Part shown: positions 17,703 through 27,159 of the stretch, piece by piece
Numbering within the stretch: position 1 is the first letter of the stretch
Layout of the letters: every line of letters starts with the position of its first letter
From: Streptococcus suis
Lineage (GTDB): Bacteria; Bacillota; Bacilli; Lactobacillales; Streptococcaceae
Reading direction: 5' to 3'
Length of the DNA stretch: 64,000 nt
Assembly: GCF_016743335.1 (NCBI RefSeq)
Contig: NZ_WCJE01000003.1
Span: 1 to 64,000, forward strand
Notes under the pieces: generated by a model
What the model was told of the DNA's origin: nothing
Database searches by the model: none
Seen by the model: the letters and a program-made list of their open reading frames with translations, nothing else
Translations under genes and position numbers: made by a program

Positions 17703-18692
17703 ATGGTAGTAACAGCAGATAAAAGAAAATACATGGAAAAAGTAAGCAATGAAGCAGGTATTATTTCAGCTTTAGCTTTTGACCAACGTGGAGCCCTGAA
17801 AAAAATGATGGCAAAACATCAGATAGAAGAACCTACTGTGGAGCAGATGGAAGAACTAAAGAAACTAGTTTCAGAGGAATTAACACAGTTTTCTTCCTCA
17901 ATTCTGTTAGACCCTGAATTTGGTTTGCCAGCATCACGCGCCCGTGACGAACAGTGCGGTTTGCTTTTGGCTTATGAAAAAACTGGCTATGACACCAGCT
18001 CTACCAGTCGTTTGCCAGATTGCCTGGTAGAATGGTCTGTCAAACGACTAAAAGAAGAGGGGGCAGATGCCATTAAGTTTCTACTCTACTATGACGTTGA
18101 TGGTGATCCATACGTTAATCTTCAAAAACATGCCTATATTGAACGTTTAGGTTCAGAATGTCAGGCAGAAGGTTTGCCATTCTTCTTGGAGATTTTGAGC
18201 TATGATGAGACGATTGAGGACAATGCTAGCGTTGAGTTTGCTAAAGTTAAACCTAGAAAAGTAAATGAAGCCATGAAAGTCTTTTCGGCTGAGCGTTTTG
18301 GAGTAGATGTTCTTAAGGTAGAAGTACCTGTGAACATGAATTTTGTAGAAGGCTTTGGAACAGGGGAAGTCGTTTATACAAAAGAAGAAGCAGCCGAATA
18401 TTTCCGTCAACAAGAAGCATCAACTCATTTGCCATACATTTATCTTAGTGCAGGTGTTTCTGCAAAACTCTTCCAAGATACTCTAGTATTTGCACATGAA
18501 GCAGGTGCTAAGTTTAATGGTGTTCTCTGCGGTCGTGCAACATGGGCAGGTGTTGTGCCAGTCTATATTGAACAAGGAGAAGAAGCAGCACGTGAATGGT
18601 TACGAACTGTTGGTCGTGAAAATATTGAGGGACTTGATGCAGTCTTGTCTCAAACTGCAACATCCTGGGTAGAAAAATTTTATAAAAAATAA
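17703..18692 (+). CDS. lacD: Tagatose-1,6-bisphosphate aldolase LacD
   Basis: 329-residue class I aldolase that splits tagatose-1,6-bisphosphate into dihydroxyacetone phosphate and glyceraldehyde-3-phosphate, ending the pathway. Recognisable segments are [17 protein letters not shown] (about 18-34), [29 protein letters not shown] (spread over about 100-130) with the Schiff-base region KFLLYYD, and [11 protein letters not shown]. The start at 17703 is two bases after the lacC stop with GAGGT just upstream; the in-frame ATG at 17658 lies inside lacC. LacD paralogues in S. pyogenes also regulate virulence; nothing here indicates that role. Confidence 0.93.
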   Translation: MVVTADKRKYMEKVSNEAGIISALAFDQRGALKKMMAKHQIEEPTVEQMEELKKLVSEELTQFSSSILLDPEFGLPASRARDEQCGLLLAYEKTGYDTSSTSRLPDCLVEWSVKRLKEEGADAIKFLLYYDVDGDPYVNLQKHAYIERLGSECQAEGLPFFLEILSYDETIEDNASVEFAKVKPRKVNEAMKVFSAERFGVDVLKVEVPVNMNFVEGFGTGEVVYTKEEAAEYFRQQEASTHLPYIYLSAGVSAKLFQDTLVFAHEAGAKFNGVLCGRATWAGVVPVYIEQGEEAAREWLRTVGRENIEGLDAVLSQTATSWVEKFYKK

Positions 18693-18705
18693 CCATTTTT
18701 CTTAA

Positions 18706-18741
18706 AGAAAGGGTTTACATTTTCTGAGAATATGCTATAAT
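18706..18741 (+). promoter_or_regulatory. Promoter of lacT-lacFE with weak cre overlap
   Basis: TTTACA at 18714-18719 and an extended -10, TGCTATAAT, ending at 18741, with a 16-bp spacer. AGAAAGGGTTTACA at 18706-18719 resembles a cre site but has GG instead of the central CG, so CcpA binding is only possible. Confidence 0.7.
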
Positions 18742-18764
18742 AATCTCATCAGCAAGAATAGAGT

Positions 18765-18793
18765 GGATTGTAACTAATTCGATTAGGCAAGAC
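18765..18793 (+). promoter_or_regulatory. Ribonucleic antiterminator (RAT) for LacT
   Basis: GGATTGTAACTAATTCGATT followed by AGGCAAGAC matches the RNA hairpin recognised by BglG/LicT/LacT antiterminators. It overlaps the ascending arm of the terminator at 18789-18845, so binding of LacT blocks terminator formation. Confidence 0.85.
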
Positions 18794-18845
18794 TACAAAT
18801 GGATTTGAGAGTAGGATATTCTCGGTTTGTTTGTAGTCTTTTTTT
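18789..18845 (+). terminator. Conditional terminator upstream of lacT
   Basis: AAGACTACAAA at 18789-18799 pairs with TTTGTAGTCTT at 18830-18840, followed by a T tract. The 5' arm overlaps the RAT, the standard antitermination switch. Confidence 0.88.
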
Positions 18846-18868
18846 GCTTAAAAATATAGGAGGAATAT

Positions 18869-19702
18869 ATGTTTAGGATTATACAGTCACTAAATAATAA
18901 CGCTGCTCTGGTAAAAAATGAACATGGGGAACAGGCAGTCGTGATGGGCTTAGGTATAACCTTTCAAAAGAAAAAGGGAGATTTAATTGTTAAGGATAAG
19001 ATAGAGAATATCTTTTCGCTAAAAAATGATGAGGCCAAAGAAAATTTTCTAACCTTATTAAAAGATATTCCCTTAGATTTTATTTCTGCAACCTACACGG
19101 TTATCAATCATCTCGTAGCAACCTATCATTATCCTGTACAAGAATATCTCTATGTGACACTGACAGATCATATCTATTGTGCATATCAGGCGGTTTTGAA
19201 GAATACTTATCAAGAAAGTAAGCTACCCAATATTTCAGCCGAATATCCATTGGAATATAAAATGGCGCGTGAAGCCTTAGCTATGTTTCGTGAAAAGTTG
19301 CTAAAAGAGCTTCCGAATGATGAGATTGGTAGAATTGCACTTCACTTAATTAATGCAAAGGGTGAAACCATTCATCCCACAAGTGAAGAACAGGACATCA
19401 GCAAAAAAATTATAACAGATGTTGAACAAATCTTGACGGAGAATGGGATTAAACGCTCAAAAGAAAATAGTAATTTTTATGATCGCTTTATGATCCATTT
19501 GTCCTATTTTCTGAATTACTTAGATAGATCTCATCAGTCAAATGAATCAATTGCTAGTTTGGAACAGCATATCAAGCTCCAGAATCCAAGAGCTTACCTG
19601 ATTGGAAGTCAGATTTTTGAGATGATCACAACATTGGTTGATGAACCTGTAAATGACAGTGAAAGGTTCTATATTGTACTACATATTCAACGGTTATTGT
19701 AA
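18869..19702 (+). CDS. lacT: Transcription antiterminator LacT (BglG family)
   Basis: 277 residues: an N-terminal CAT RNA-binding domain (about 1-55, including NNAALVKNEHGEQAVVMG) followed by two PTS regulation domains. Conserved His residues lie in PRD1 (INHLVATYHYP, about 77-87) and PRD2 (FMIHLSYFLNYLDR; YIVLHIQRLL at the end). When lactose PTS traffic dephosphorylates PRD1, LacT binds the RAT at 18765-18793 and allows transcription into lacT, lacF and lacE. AGGAGG precedes the start. Confidence 0.93.
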   Translation: MFRIIQSLNNNAALVKNEHGEQAVVMGLGITFQKKKGDLIVKDKIENIFSLKNDEAKENFLTLLKDIPLDFISATYTVINHLVATYHYPVQEYLYVTLTDHIYCAYQAVLKNTYQESKLPNISAEYPLEYKMAREALAMFREKLLKELPNDEIGRIALHLINAKGETIHPTSEEQDISKKIITDVEQILTENGIKRSKENSNFYDRFMIHLSYFLNYLDRSHQSNESIASLEQHIKLQNPRAYLIGSQIFEMITTLVDEPVNDSERFYIVLHIQRLL

Positions 19703-19733
19703 ATCAATTCAATTTTAAAAGGAGGTTCATATT

Positions 19734-20051
19734 ATGAACAGAGAAGAAATTACGTTATTAGGTTTTGAGATTGTTGCGTTCGCTGGTGATGCTCGTTCTC
19801 GTTTGATGGAGGCACTGGCTGCTGCTCAAAAAGGTGATTATGCAAAAGCAGAAGAACTAGTTGAAGCTGCCAATGCTTGTATTGTTGAAGCACATCATGC
19901 TCAGACTAGCTTGTTGCAAAAAGAAGCGGCTGGTGAGGATTTAGCCTTTAGTGTGACGCTCATGCATGGTCAAGACCATCTCATGACAACATTGTTATTG
20001 AAAGACATGATGAGTCATATGATTGAACTGTACAAACGAGGTGATAAGTAA
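19734..20051 (+). CDS. lacF: Lactose-specific PTS enzyme IIA
   Basis: 105-residue phosphocarrier of the PTS lactose/chitobiose family. The phosphorylated histidine is H78 in [12 protein letters not shown], and the helical trimer-forming region with [11 protein letters not shown] precedes it. It passes phosphate from HPr to the IIB domain of LacE. AAGGAGG lies before the start. The stop overlaps the lacE start by one base (TAATG). Confidence 0.95.
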   Translation: MNREEITLLGFEIVAFAGDARSRLMEALAAAQKGDYAKAEELVEAANACIVEAHHAQTSLLQKEAAGEDLAFSVTLMHGQDHLMTTLLLKDMMSHMIELYKRGDK

Positions 20052-21730
20052 TGAATAAATTGATTGAATTTATTGAGAAAGGGAAGCCTTTCTTTGAAAA
20101 GATTTCGAGAAACCCTTATTTAAGGGCTATCCGTGATGGTTTTATCGCAGCCATGCCAGTTATCTTATTCTCAAGTATCTTCCTATTGGTAGCTTTCGTG
20201 CCGAATATCTTTGGATTTACTTGGTCTGATGAAGCGGTTGCGGCCATCATGAAACCTTACGGTTATACAATGGGGATTGTAGCTGTCCTAGTTGCAGGAA
20301 CGACCGCAAAATCTTTGACAGACGCTTTTAACCGTCAATTGCCAAAAACCAATCAAATCAACTTCATTTCAACCATGATCGCCTCAATTTCAGGTTTCCT
20401 ATTACTGGCTTCTGATGGTATTGAAGGTGGGTTTGCCAATGGTTACATGGGAACTAAGGGACTTTTGACAGCCTTTCTAGCAGCTTTCATTACGGTTAAT
20501 ATCTATAAGGTCTGTGTGAAAAACAATGTCACCATTCGTATGCCAGATGAAGTTCCACCGAACGTATCCCAGGCATTTAAAGACGTAATTCCATATGCAT
20601 TGTCTATCTTTGTCTTGTATGGAATCGATCTTGTAACACGTCAATTCCTTGGAACAAACGTTGCTGAGGCTATTCTGAAATTATTTGAGCCATTATTCAC
20701 AGCAGCAGATGGTTATGTGGGTATTACCATTATCTTTGGTGCCTATGCCTTGTTCTGGTTTGTAGGGATTCATGGTCCATCAATTGTTGAGCCAGCAATT
20801 GCAGCCATTACTTATGCCAATATTGAAACCAATTTCCAGCTTCTACAGGCGGGTCAACACGCTGACAAAATCCTGACTTCAGGTACTCAAATGTTTATCG
20901 TGACAATGGGTGGTACAGGTGCTACCTTGGTTGTGCCATTCATGTTTATGTGGTTGACTAAGTCTAAACGAAACAAAGCAATTGGACGTGCTTCAGTTGT
21001 TCCAACATTCTTTGGTGTAAATGAACCAATCTTGTTTGGTGCACCACTCGTACTCAACCCAGTATTCTTTGTTCCATTTATTTTAGCTCCAATTGTTAAC
21101 GTATGGATTTTCAAATTCTTTGTTGATACGCTAAAAATGAACAGTTTCAGCGTCAACTTACCATGGACAACTCCAGGACCATTGGGGATTGTCATGGGAA
21201 CAAACTTTGCTCCACTTGCCTTTGCACTAGCTGCCTTGTTGGTCGTTGTCGATGTACTTATCTATTATCCATTCTTGAAAGTTTACGATGAGCAAATTCT
21301 TGCTGAGGAACAATCAGGTAAAGTTGAAAATAGCTTGAAAGAGAAAGTGGCAGCTAACTTCAATACTGCTAAGGCGGATGCTATCCTTGAAAAAGCTGCA
21401 GTCGATGCCGAGATTTCTGAACAAACAAACGTTCTGGTACTTTGTGCAGGAGGCGGTACAAGTGGATTGCTTGCCAACGCTTTAACTAAAGCCGCCAAAG
21501 AATACGGCGTTCCAGTCACAGCGACAGCAGGAAGCTATGGTGCTCACCGTGAGATTTTACCAGAATATCAATTAGTCATCCTTGCACCTCAAGTAGCATC
21601 GAACTACGATGATATGAAGCAAGAAACCGATGCATTGGGCATTAAACTCGCCAAAACTGAAGGGGCTCAATACATTAAACTCACACGTGATGGTCAAGGT
21701 GCTCTTGACTTTGTTAAACAACAGTTCTAG
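20051..21730 (+). CDS. lacE: Lactose-specific PTS enzyme IICB
   Basis: 559 residues. The IIC domain (about 1-430) has around ten membrane helices and imports lactose or galactose-type sugars; the conserved [12 protein letters not shown] segment forms part of the sugar site. The IIB domain (about 460-559) carries the phosphorylated Cys465 in [12 protein letters not shown]. Substrate arrives in the cytoplasm as lactose-6-phosphate for LacG. The TAG stop at 21728-21730 lies inside the left arm of a palindromic element (21729-21891), so the insertion falls exactly at the gene end. Confidence 0.95.
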   Translation: MNKLIEFIEKGKPFFEKISRNPYLRAIRDGFIAAMPVILFSSIFLLVAFVPNIFGFTWSDEAVAAIMKPYGYTMGIVAVLVAGTTAKSLTDAFNRQLPKTNQINFISTMIASISGFLLLASDGIEGGFANGYMGTKGLLTAFLAAFITVNIYKVCVKNNVTIRMPDEVPPNVSQAFKDVIPYALSIFVLYGIDLVTRQFLGTNVAEAILKLFEPLFTAADGYVGITIIFGAYALFWFVGIHGPSIVEPAIAAITYANIETNFQLLQAGQHADKILTSGTQMFIVTMGGTGATLVVPFMFMWLTKSKRNKAIGRASVVPTFFGVNEPILFGAPLVLNPVFFVPFILAPIVNVWIFKFFVDTLKMNSFSVNLPWTTPGPLGIVMGTNFAPLAFALAALLVVVDVLIYYPFLKVYDEQILAEEQSGKVENSLKEKVAANFNTAKADAILEKAAVDAEISEQTNVLVLCAGGGTSGLLANALTKAAKEYGVPVTATAGSYGAHREILPEYQLVILAPQVASNYDDMKQETDALGIKLAKTEGAQYIKLTRDGQGALDFVKQQF

Positions 21731-21891
21731 AACCTGTATTCACGGTTCAGCACTTCCATCTAAGGCTAGTTTTTCAGCTACTCATCGTTAGTTTTTTTCA
21801 AAATACAGTCAGTATTCCCTCAAAAAACTGCCTTGATTAGCGAAAAACTATCTCTTATATACAAGCACTTCACTTGTGAATACAGGTTCTT
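21729..21891. repeat. MITE-like palindromic element at the lacE 3' end
   Basis: Perfect 15-bp terminal inverted repeats: AGAACCTGTATTCAC at 21729-21743 and its complement at 21877-21891. The interior is also imperfectly palindromic, with CTAGTTTTTC near the left and GAAAAACTA near the right. No ORF lies inside. It looks like a small non-autonomous element or a large RNA hairpin, and contains the last two bases of the lacE stop codon. Confidence 0.55.
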
Positions 21892-21895
21892 AATC

Positions 21896-21937
21896 AAAAG
21901 GGGAGGGAGTTATAAATCTCCAACTCCTCCCCTTTTA
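21896..21937 (+). terminator. Strong hairpin downstream of lacE
   Basis: AAAAGGGGAGGGAGTT pairs with AACTCCTCCCCTTTT (one bulged G) around ATAAATCTCC. It is GC-rich and followed by TTTTATCG. It may terminate lacTFE transcription or reduce read-through into lacG. Confidence 0.65.
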
Positions 21938-21943
21938 TCGTCA

Positions 21944-22150
21944 TTTGGTTTATCTTTTATTACTTCGACGTAAGAGGAAACTCCGTTTCCTTATTTCCCA
22001 CTTCAAACACTCCACTGGATTGTTTGAACTCGCTTTGCCGTACTCTACGAACGTTACTTACTGTCGTAAGTACGATTTCCAACCTTCAACAGTCCGCTGA
22101 ACTATTGAAGCAGCCTGCATCTCGTTGCCTAGTACTAAAAGCAAACCAAA
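21944..22150. repeat. Hairpin-array intergenic element between lacE and lacG
   Basis: Bounded by TTTGGTTT (21944-21951) and AAACCAAA (22143-22150). Between them are at least four perfect small hairpins: AGGAAAC/GTTTCCT, TTCAAACA/TGTTTGAA, TACTTAC/GTAAGTA and CTTCAA/TTGAAG. No ORF is present. Such density suggests a structured repeat element rather than ordinary spacer. Confidence 0.45.
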
Positions 22151-22159
22151 AGACTTTAG

Positions 22160-23590
<1,431 letters not shown>

Positions 23591-23599
23591 AAAAGTAAT

Positions 23600-23635
23600 A
23601 CAAGGATGCCTAGCTCAAGTTAGCATCCTTGTTTT
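23600..23635 (+). terminator. Terminator or attenuator after lacG
   Basis: CAAGGATGC (23601-23609) pairs with GCATCCTTG (23623-23631), then TTTTC. Confidence 0.75.
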
Positions 23636-23656
23636 CATATAAGGGAGGCAGTTTTT

Positions 23657-24550
23657 ATGCTCGAATTAAAAAATGAGAACTTAACAGTACAATTTTCTGA
23701 ATTTGGTGGGCAAATTATTTCTATTAAAGATAAGGATGGTATCGAATATCTTTGGCAAGGCGATCCGACCTATTGGAGCGGTCAAGCACCAGTTCTATTT
23801 CCGATTTGTGGAAGTTTACGAAATGATTGGGCTATCTATGAACCTGCAGAAAGACCGACATTTACAGGCACAATTCCAAGGCATGGACTTGTGAGAAAAA
23901 TGATCTTCAAAAATGTAAATAGTACAGAGAACTCTTTGGAATTTTCTATTTCATCAAATGAAGAAACCGTAAAAAATTACCCTTTTGAATTTGAACTTTC
24001 CATTAACTACTCACTACTTGGCAATACAATTCGAACTGAATATCGGGTGAAAAACCTTGAGGGACATAGAAAGCTACCTTACTTTATTGGGGGTCACCCA
24101 GGTTTTAATTGTCCCTTGTTGGATGGTGAGAGTTATGAAGACTATTATTTAGAATTTGAAAAAGTAGAATCTTGTACAGTACCTAGAAGTTTTCCAGAAA
24201 CTGGCTTACTTGATCTGCGAGACCGCCGGCCATTCTTGGAAAATCAAAAGACCTTGGACTTGTCCTATCAATTGTTTGAGTATGATGCCATCACATTGGA
24301 TCAATTAGCATCACGAAAGGTAACCTTGAAATCAAAAAATCATCAGAAAAAACTTTCGATTTCATTTGAAGATTTTCCGTATTTAGTGATTTGGTCAACT
24401 ACAAATAAGAGTCCCTTTATCGCATTAGAACCATGGAGCGGACTCTCTACTTCATTGGAAGAATCTGATATTTTCAATGCCAAACGAAGTATTAGCTATG
24501 TTGCTCCAAAAGAGGTTGATAAAAAACATTTTGATATTATTATTGAGTAA
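23657..24550 (+). CDS. lacX: LacX-type aldose 1-epimerase family protein
   Basis: 297 residues of the galactose mutarotase-like superfamily. Conserved features are PVLFPICGSLRND (about 39-51), GTIPRHGLVR with the likely catalytic His, and YFIGGHPGFNCPL. It is the last member of the streptococcal and lactococcal lac operon. Its exact substrate has never been firmly assigned; mutarotation of galactose-6-phosphate or a related sugar is the usual guess. GGGAGG lies upstream of the start. Confidence 0.85.
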   Translation: MLELKNENLTVQFSEFGGQIISIKDKDGIEYLWQGDPTYWSGQAPVLFPICGSLRNDWAIYEPAERPTFTGTIPRHGLVRKMIFKNVNSTENSLEFSISSNEETVKNYPFEFELSINYSLLGNTIRTEYRVKNLEGHRKLPYFIGGHPGFNCPLLDGESYEDYYLEFEKVESCTVPRSFPETGLLDLRDRRPFLENQKTLDLSYQLFEYDAITLDQLASRKVTLKSKNHQKKLSISFEDFPYLVIWSTTNKSPFIALEPWSGLSTSLEESDIFNAKRSISYVAPKEVDKKHFDIIIE

Positions 24551-24556
24551 CCTTTA

Positions 24557-25396
24557 ATGAAAAAACTAAAAAATATTAAGCCACGATGGTTTGTTTTTAT
24601 TTGTCTCCTAATTTTTCTTGCCTTAGGTTTTGACAGTCGGCTTCAAGTAACTCATTACAGGCTTGTTAGTCCCAAAATATCTCAGCCCATCAGACTTGCT
24701 CTAATTACTGATTTACACTCATCAAATTACGGTAAAAATCAGATACAAATCTTGGAAACATTAGAGAAAGAAGGCCCAGATATCATTTTATTAGGTGGAG
24801 ATATTTTTGATGATGAACTTTCTGACAGAAAAACTCTAGAATTGTTAAGCGGGCTAGTAAAATTTAATCATACTTACTATGTGTCAGGTAATCATGAAAT
24901 ATGGAGTAATCGATATGATCAGATGCTGGAACATCTGAGACAACAGAATGTGGTCGTATTATCTGGAGATAGTAGTAGAGTTGATGTAAGGGGGCAGTCC
25001 ATCACTATTTCAGGCATTGATGATCCTGAATATTTTCAAAAGTATGATGCTAGTGGGAGTTTGCTAGACCAACTTGAAGACATAAAAGGGAAGCAAATAA
25101 GCACTGACTTTCAAGTTTTACTAGCGCACCGGCCAGAACTAATTGATACATATCAAAAGTATGGATTTGATTTAGTGTTATCTGGTCATGCGCATGGAGG
25201 ACAATGGAGAGTGCCTTATTTGGTTAATGGTGTATTTGCGCCTAATCAAGGTTTTCTTCCGAAATATGCAGGTGGTTTATATGAAGTTGAAAATTCGTAT
25301 TTTATTGTAAGCAGGGGTCTGGCCAAAGAATCTACACGAGTACCAAGATTCTTTAATCGCCCAGAAATTATCATTGTAAATCTTGTTAATCAGTAA
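24557..25396 (+). CDS. Membrane-anchored metallophosphoesterase (YkuE/YaeI-like)
   Basis: 279 residues. An N-terminal hydrophobic anchor (about 11-25) is followed by a calcineurin-like phosphoesterase domain. All metal-binding motifs are present: DLH (about 52-54), GGDIFDD, GNHE and GHAHGG. The active site would face the outside, as in lipid-linked phosphodiesterases such as YkuE. It starts 6 bp after lacX and shares its transcript, yet has no obvious link to lactose use. A terminator follows at 25422-25450. Confidence 0.85.
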   Translation: MKKLKNIKPRWFVFICLLIFLALGFDSRLQVTHYRLVSPKISQPIRLALITDLHSSNYGKNQIQILETLEKEGPDIILLGGDIFDDELSDRKTLELLSGLVKFNHTYYVSGNHEIWSNRYDQMLEHLRQQNVVVLSGDSSRVDVRGQSITISGIDDPEYFQKYDASGSLLDQLEDIKGKQISTDFQVLLAHRPELIDTYQKYGFDLVLSGHAHGGQWRVPYLVNGVFAPNQGFLPKYAGGLYEVENSYFIVSRGLAKESTRVPRFFNRPEIIIVNLVNQ

Positions 25397-25421
25397 CTTC
25401 GCTCTTCTCTAATCACTCAAA

Positions 25422-25452
25422 AACCCACTGACTTAATTAGCCAGTGGGTTTA
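25422..25452. terminator. Rho-independent terminator
   Basis: AACCCACTG (25422-25430) pairs with CAGTGGGTT (25442-25450). It marks the end of chromosomal DNA before the integrated element. Confidence 0.75.
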
Positions 25453-25487
25453 TTACTTATCCGAATCAAAATCTTATTTCAAAAAAG

Positions 25488-25604
25488 GTAGTGATTCGAC
25501 TGATTTGTACTGCAATGTAATGAAAGTTCATCTTTCAAAAATCGCTTAAAATCAAGGTTTCTACCGCCAATTGACGTGTAGTGAATCCCTATTTCACATC
25601 AGTA
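25488..25604. other. Outer left attachment-region copy (att copy 1)
   Basis: Contains TTGTACTGCAATGTA, AAAAATCGCTTAAAATCAA and TTGACGTGTAGTGAATCCCT, each also found with changes at 26935-27062 and 37532-37664. The core at 25571-25604 corresponds to the 3' end of rpmG. This is the outer left junction of the integrated region, more diverged than the other two copies. Confidence 0.65.
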
Positions 25605-25679
25605 AAGATTAAGTATTGTCTATTTTAGCTGTTAGAAACGTTTATATATCAACGTTTTTGTAATGTTCCTTAGCAAAAG

Positions 25680-25697
25680 GTAGAGTGAATGGTAGAG
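25680..25697. repeat. Integrase arm-site-like repeat, copy 1
   Basis: GTAGAG-N6-GTAGAG (spacer TGAATG). The same pattern occurs at 26934-26951, 27137-27154 and 37536-37553, always next to att copies or integrase 3' ends. Confidence 0.5.
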
Positions 25698-25707
25698 TAG
25701 TTATTGC

Positions 25708-25788
25708 GTTAGTTCAGCAATCTTATCAAGATAAATACCCACAGCTTCTAACATTCGTTGAGGTGCTAATTCAGCGTAAGTATCCATT
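25708..25788 (-). pseudogene. C-terminal stump of a tyrosine integrase gene
   Basis: On the minus strand from 25788 the reading is MDTYAELAPQRMLEAVGIYL followed by DKIAELTQ and a stop, nearly identical to the last residues of the complete integrase at 27160-28425 (MDTYAELAPKRKFEAV...). Only this end, which includes the catalytic Tyr region, remains; the rest has been replaced by the cadX-cadD genes. It shows that an earlier related element occupied this site. Bases 25605-25707 are the spacer matching 27063-27160. Confidence 0.8.
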
Positions 25789-25789
25789 G

Positions 25790-26128
25790 TTATCCTAGTT
25801 GATTAAAAAAATCTCTGATTTCCTCATCTTTTATAAAATAATATATAATTTTCCCCTCTCTTCTAGTGTCCAAGATGTTTTGATTGGCTAGTTTACGAAG
25901 ATGGTGGGAGGCAGATGCCATACTGAGATTTAGTAAACAGGCTATATCGCAGACACAGAGTTCTTCAACAGCAAGGAGATAAAAGATGATATTTATCTGT
26001 TTATTATCGGTAAACTTTGATAAAATGCGAAGTGATTTTTGAACTTTTTCCTTTTCAAGGTAGTTCGTTGCGGTTGTAACATTTTGTTGATTTATAACAT
26101 CCACTTGACAGATACTATCTTTTTTCAT
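25790..26128 (-). CDS. cadX: CadX/CadC-like ArsR-family metal sensor
   Basis: 112-residue winged-helix repressor. The ELCVCDIACLLNLSMASASH region (about 55-74) is the metal-site and recognition-helix signature of CadC/CadX sensors, with the CVC pair binding Cd, Pb or Zn thiolates and an additional Cys near the N terminus (SICQVD). It follows cadD by 11 bp, so the two form one transcript. It should bind ATTCAAA-N6-TTTGAAT at 26765-26784 and release on metal. The stop codon lies two bases from the integrase stump, so the insertion joint is here. Confidence 0.88.
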   Translation of the reverse strand: MKKDSICQVDVINQQNVTTATNYLEKEKVQKSLRILSKFTDNKQINIIFYLLAVEELCVCDIACLLNLSMASASHHLRKLANQNILDTRREGKIIYYFIKDEEIRDFFNQLG

Positions 26129-26139
26129 AATTTTTTCTC

Positions 26140-26754
26140 CTAGCCTAACACAGCCCGTAGCATGTCAAAGCTGTTGTTTTCAATCAGGATATACATCCCC
26201 AATCCTAAATAGACAACGGCAATAAACCATCTGCTATATTTTTCCAAAGTTTCTCCAACAGAAGGGACTTGTGCCAATTTTTGGGCAGAAAAAACCAAGA
26301 GATAAATCATGACTAGAAAAGTAAGTAAAGTCACTATCAAATTCGCTAAATTTAAGGTGGTAAAATATGGGACAAAGACACCAATATTGTCAGCGCCACA
26401 ACTTGCAAAAGTAATCATAGCGACTAGAAAAATCAGGTTTTTATTGTCTTTTCGCAAACCATCTTTTGCAATAGCTTCTCCATCAGAATCTCCTAAAAGC
26501 AAAACTTTGAGGCCTAGGAAAATTGGAATCAAACCGAGTAAACCTAAAATCTCTTTACTAGGAATATAATCTAAGACGAATGCAAAAAGCAAACTTAGCA
26601 ATATTAGACTAACAGAGCCTAGAAATTGTCCTAAATAGATGTTAATGATGTCTTTTCTGCTTTTTCTTTTGGCAAAAAATAACATTAGGATAATAAGTAA
26701 GTCTACGGCTGTCCCAGAATACAGGATTATTGAAGTAACAACATTTTGAATCAT
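26140..26754 (-). CDS. cadD: Cadmium resistance transporter CadD
   Basis: 204-residue membrane protein with about six helices, of the CadD family of Cd efflux proteins known from staphylococcal and streptococcal plasmids and ICEs. Conserved segments are GTAVDLLIILMLFFA (about 14-28), NIYLGQFLG and ITFASCGADNIGVFVPYF (about 116-133). The start at 26754 (MIQNVVTS) has GAGGTG 4 bases upstream. It is cargo of the decayed element between att copies 1 and 2. Confidence 0.88.
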   Translation of the reverse strand: MIQNVVTSIILYSGTAVDLLIILMLFFAKRKSRKDIINIYLGQFLGSVSLILLSLLFAFVLDYIPSKEILGLLGLIPIFLGLKVLLLGDSDGEAIAKDGLRKDNKNLIFLVAMITFASCGADNIGVFVPYFTTLNLANLIVTLLTFLVMIYLLVFSAQKLAQVPSVGETLEKYSRWFIAVVYLGLGMYILIENNSFDMLRAVLG

Positions 26755-26764
26755 AAAACACCTC

Positions 26765-26784
26765 ATTCAAATATATTTTTGAAT
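26765..26784. promoter_or_regulatory. CadX operator
   Basis: ATTCAAA (26765-26771) and TTTGAAT (26778-26784) with a 6-bp centre, the classic ArsR/CadC-type dyad. It lies directly downstream of the -10 box of the leftward cad promoter. Confidence 0.8.
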
Positions 26785-26786
26785 GT

Positions 26787-26815
26787 ATTTTAACATTAAA
26801 CATTGTAGATGTCAA
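26787..26815 (-). promoter_or_regulatory. Promoter of cadD-cadX
   Basis: Minus strand TTGACA (26810-26815), 17-bp spacer, TAAAAT (26787-26792) with a TG one base upstream of the -10. Near consensus. Confidence 0.8.
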
Positions 26816-26863
26816 CTTTAGCTCCACCAAAATATAGATAAGAAGTTAGTGTACCAAATATTA

Positions 26864-26900
26864 AAAAGCCCTGCCATCGAAATGATAACAGGGCTTAACT
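26864..26900. terminator. Hairpin terminator
   Basis: AAGCCCTG (26866-26873) pairs with CAGGGCTT (26889-26896). It separates the cad cargo from att copy 2. Confidence 0.6.
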
Positions 26901-26933
26901 TCAATATCCAAATGATATATTCATCTAAAAAAG

Positions 26934-27062
26934 GTAGAGTAAAAGGTAGAGTTTTTATTGATTTGTAGTGCGATATAATGAGTTTCAAAAAATCAAAAAT
27001 CGCTTAAAATCAATATTTTGACGTCTATTGACGTGTACTGAAACCCTTACTTAACCTCAGTA
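26934..27062. other. Internal attachment-region copy (att copy 2)
   Basis: Begins with an arm-type repeat (GTAGAG-TAAAAG-GTAGAG at 26934-26951) and ends with a core at 27028-27062 that contains a diverged copy of the rpmG 3' end. It is the left end of the intact element whose integrase gene follows, and the right end of the decayed cad element. Confidence 0.7.
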
Positions 27063-27159
27063 AGGGTCTAATACTGTCTATTTTAGCTATTGAAAACCTT
27101 GATATAACAAGGTTTTTATAAAATCTCTTCAAAAGTGTAGAGAAAAATGTAGTGATAAA

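Noticed and set aside
18400-18692. Possible frameshift or duplicate start in lacD because of the upstream methionine at 17658
   Set aside because: The extra N-terminal codons lie inside lacC. The start at 17703 has correct spacing and matches LacD length.
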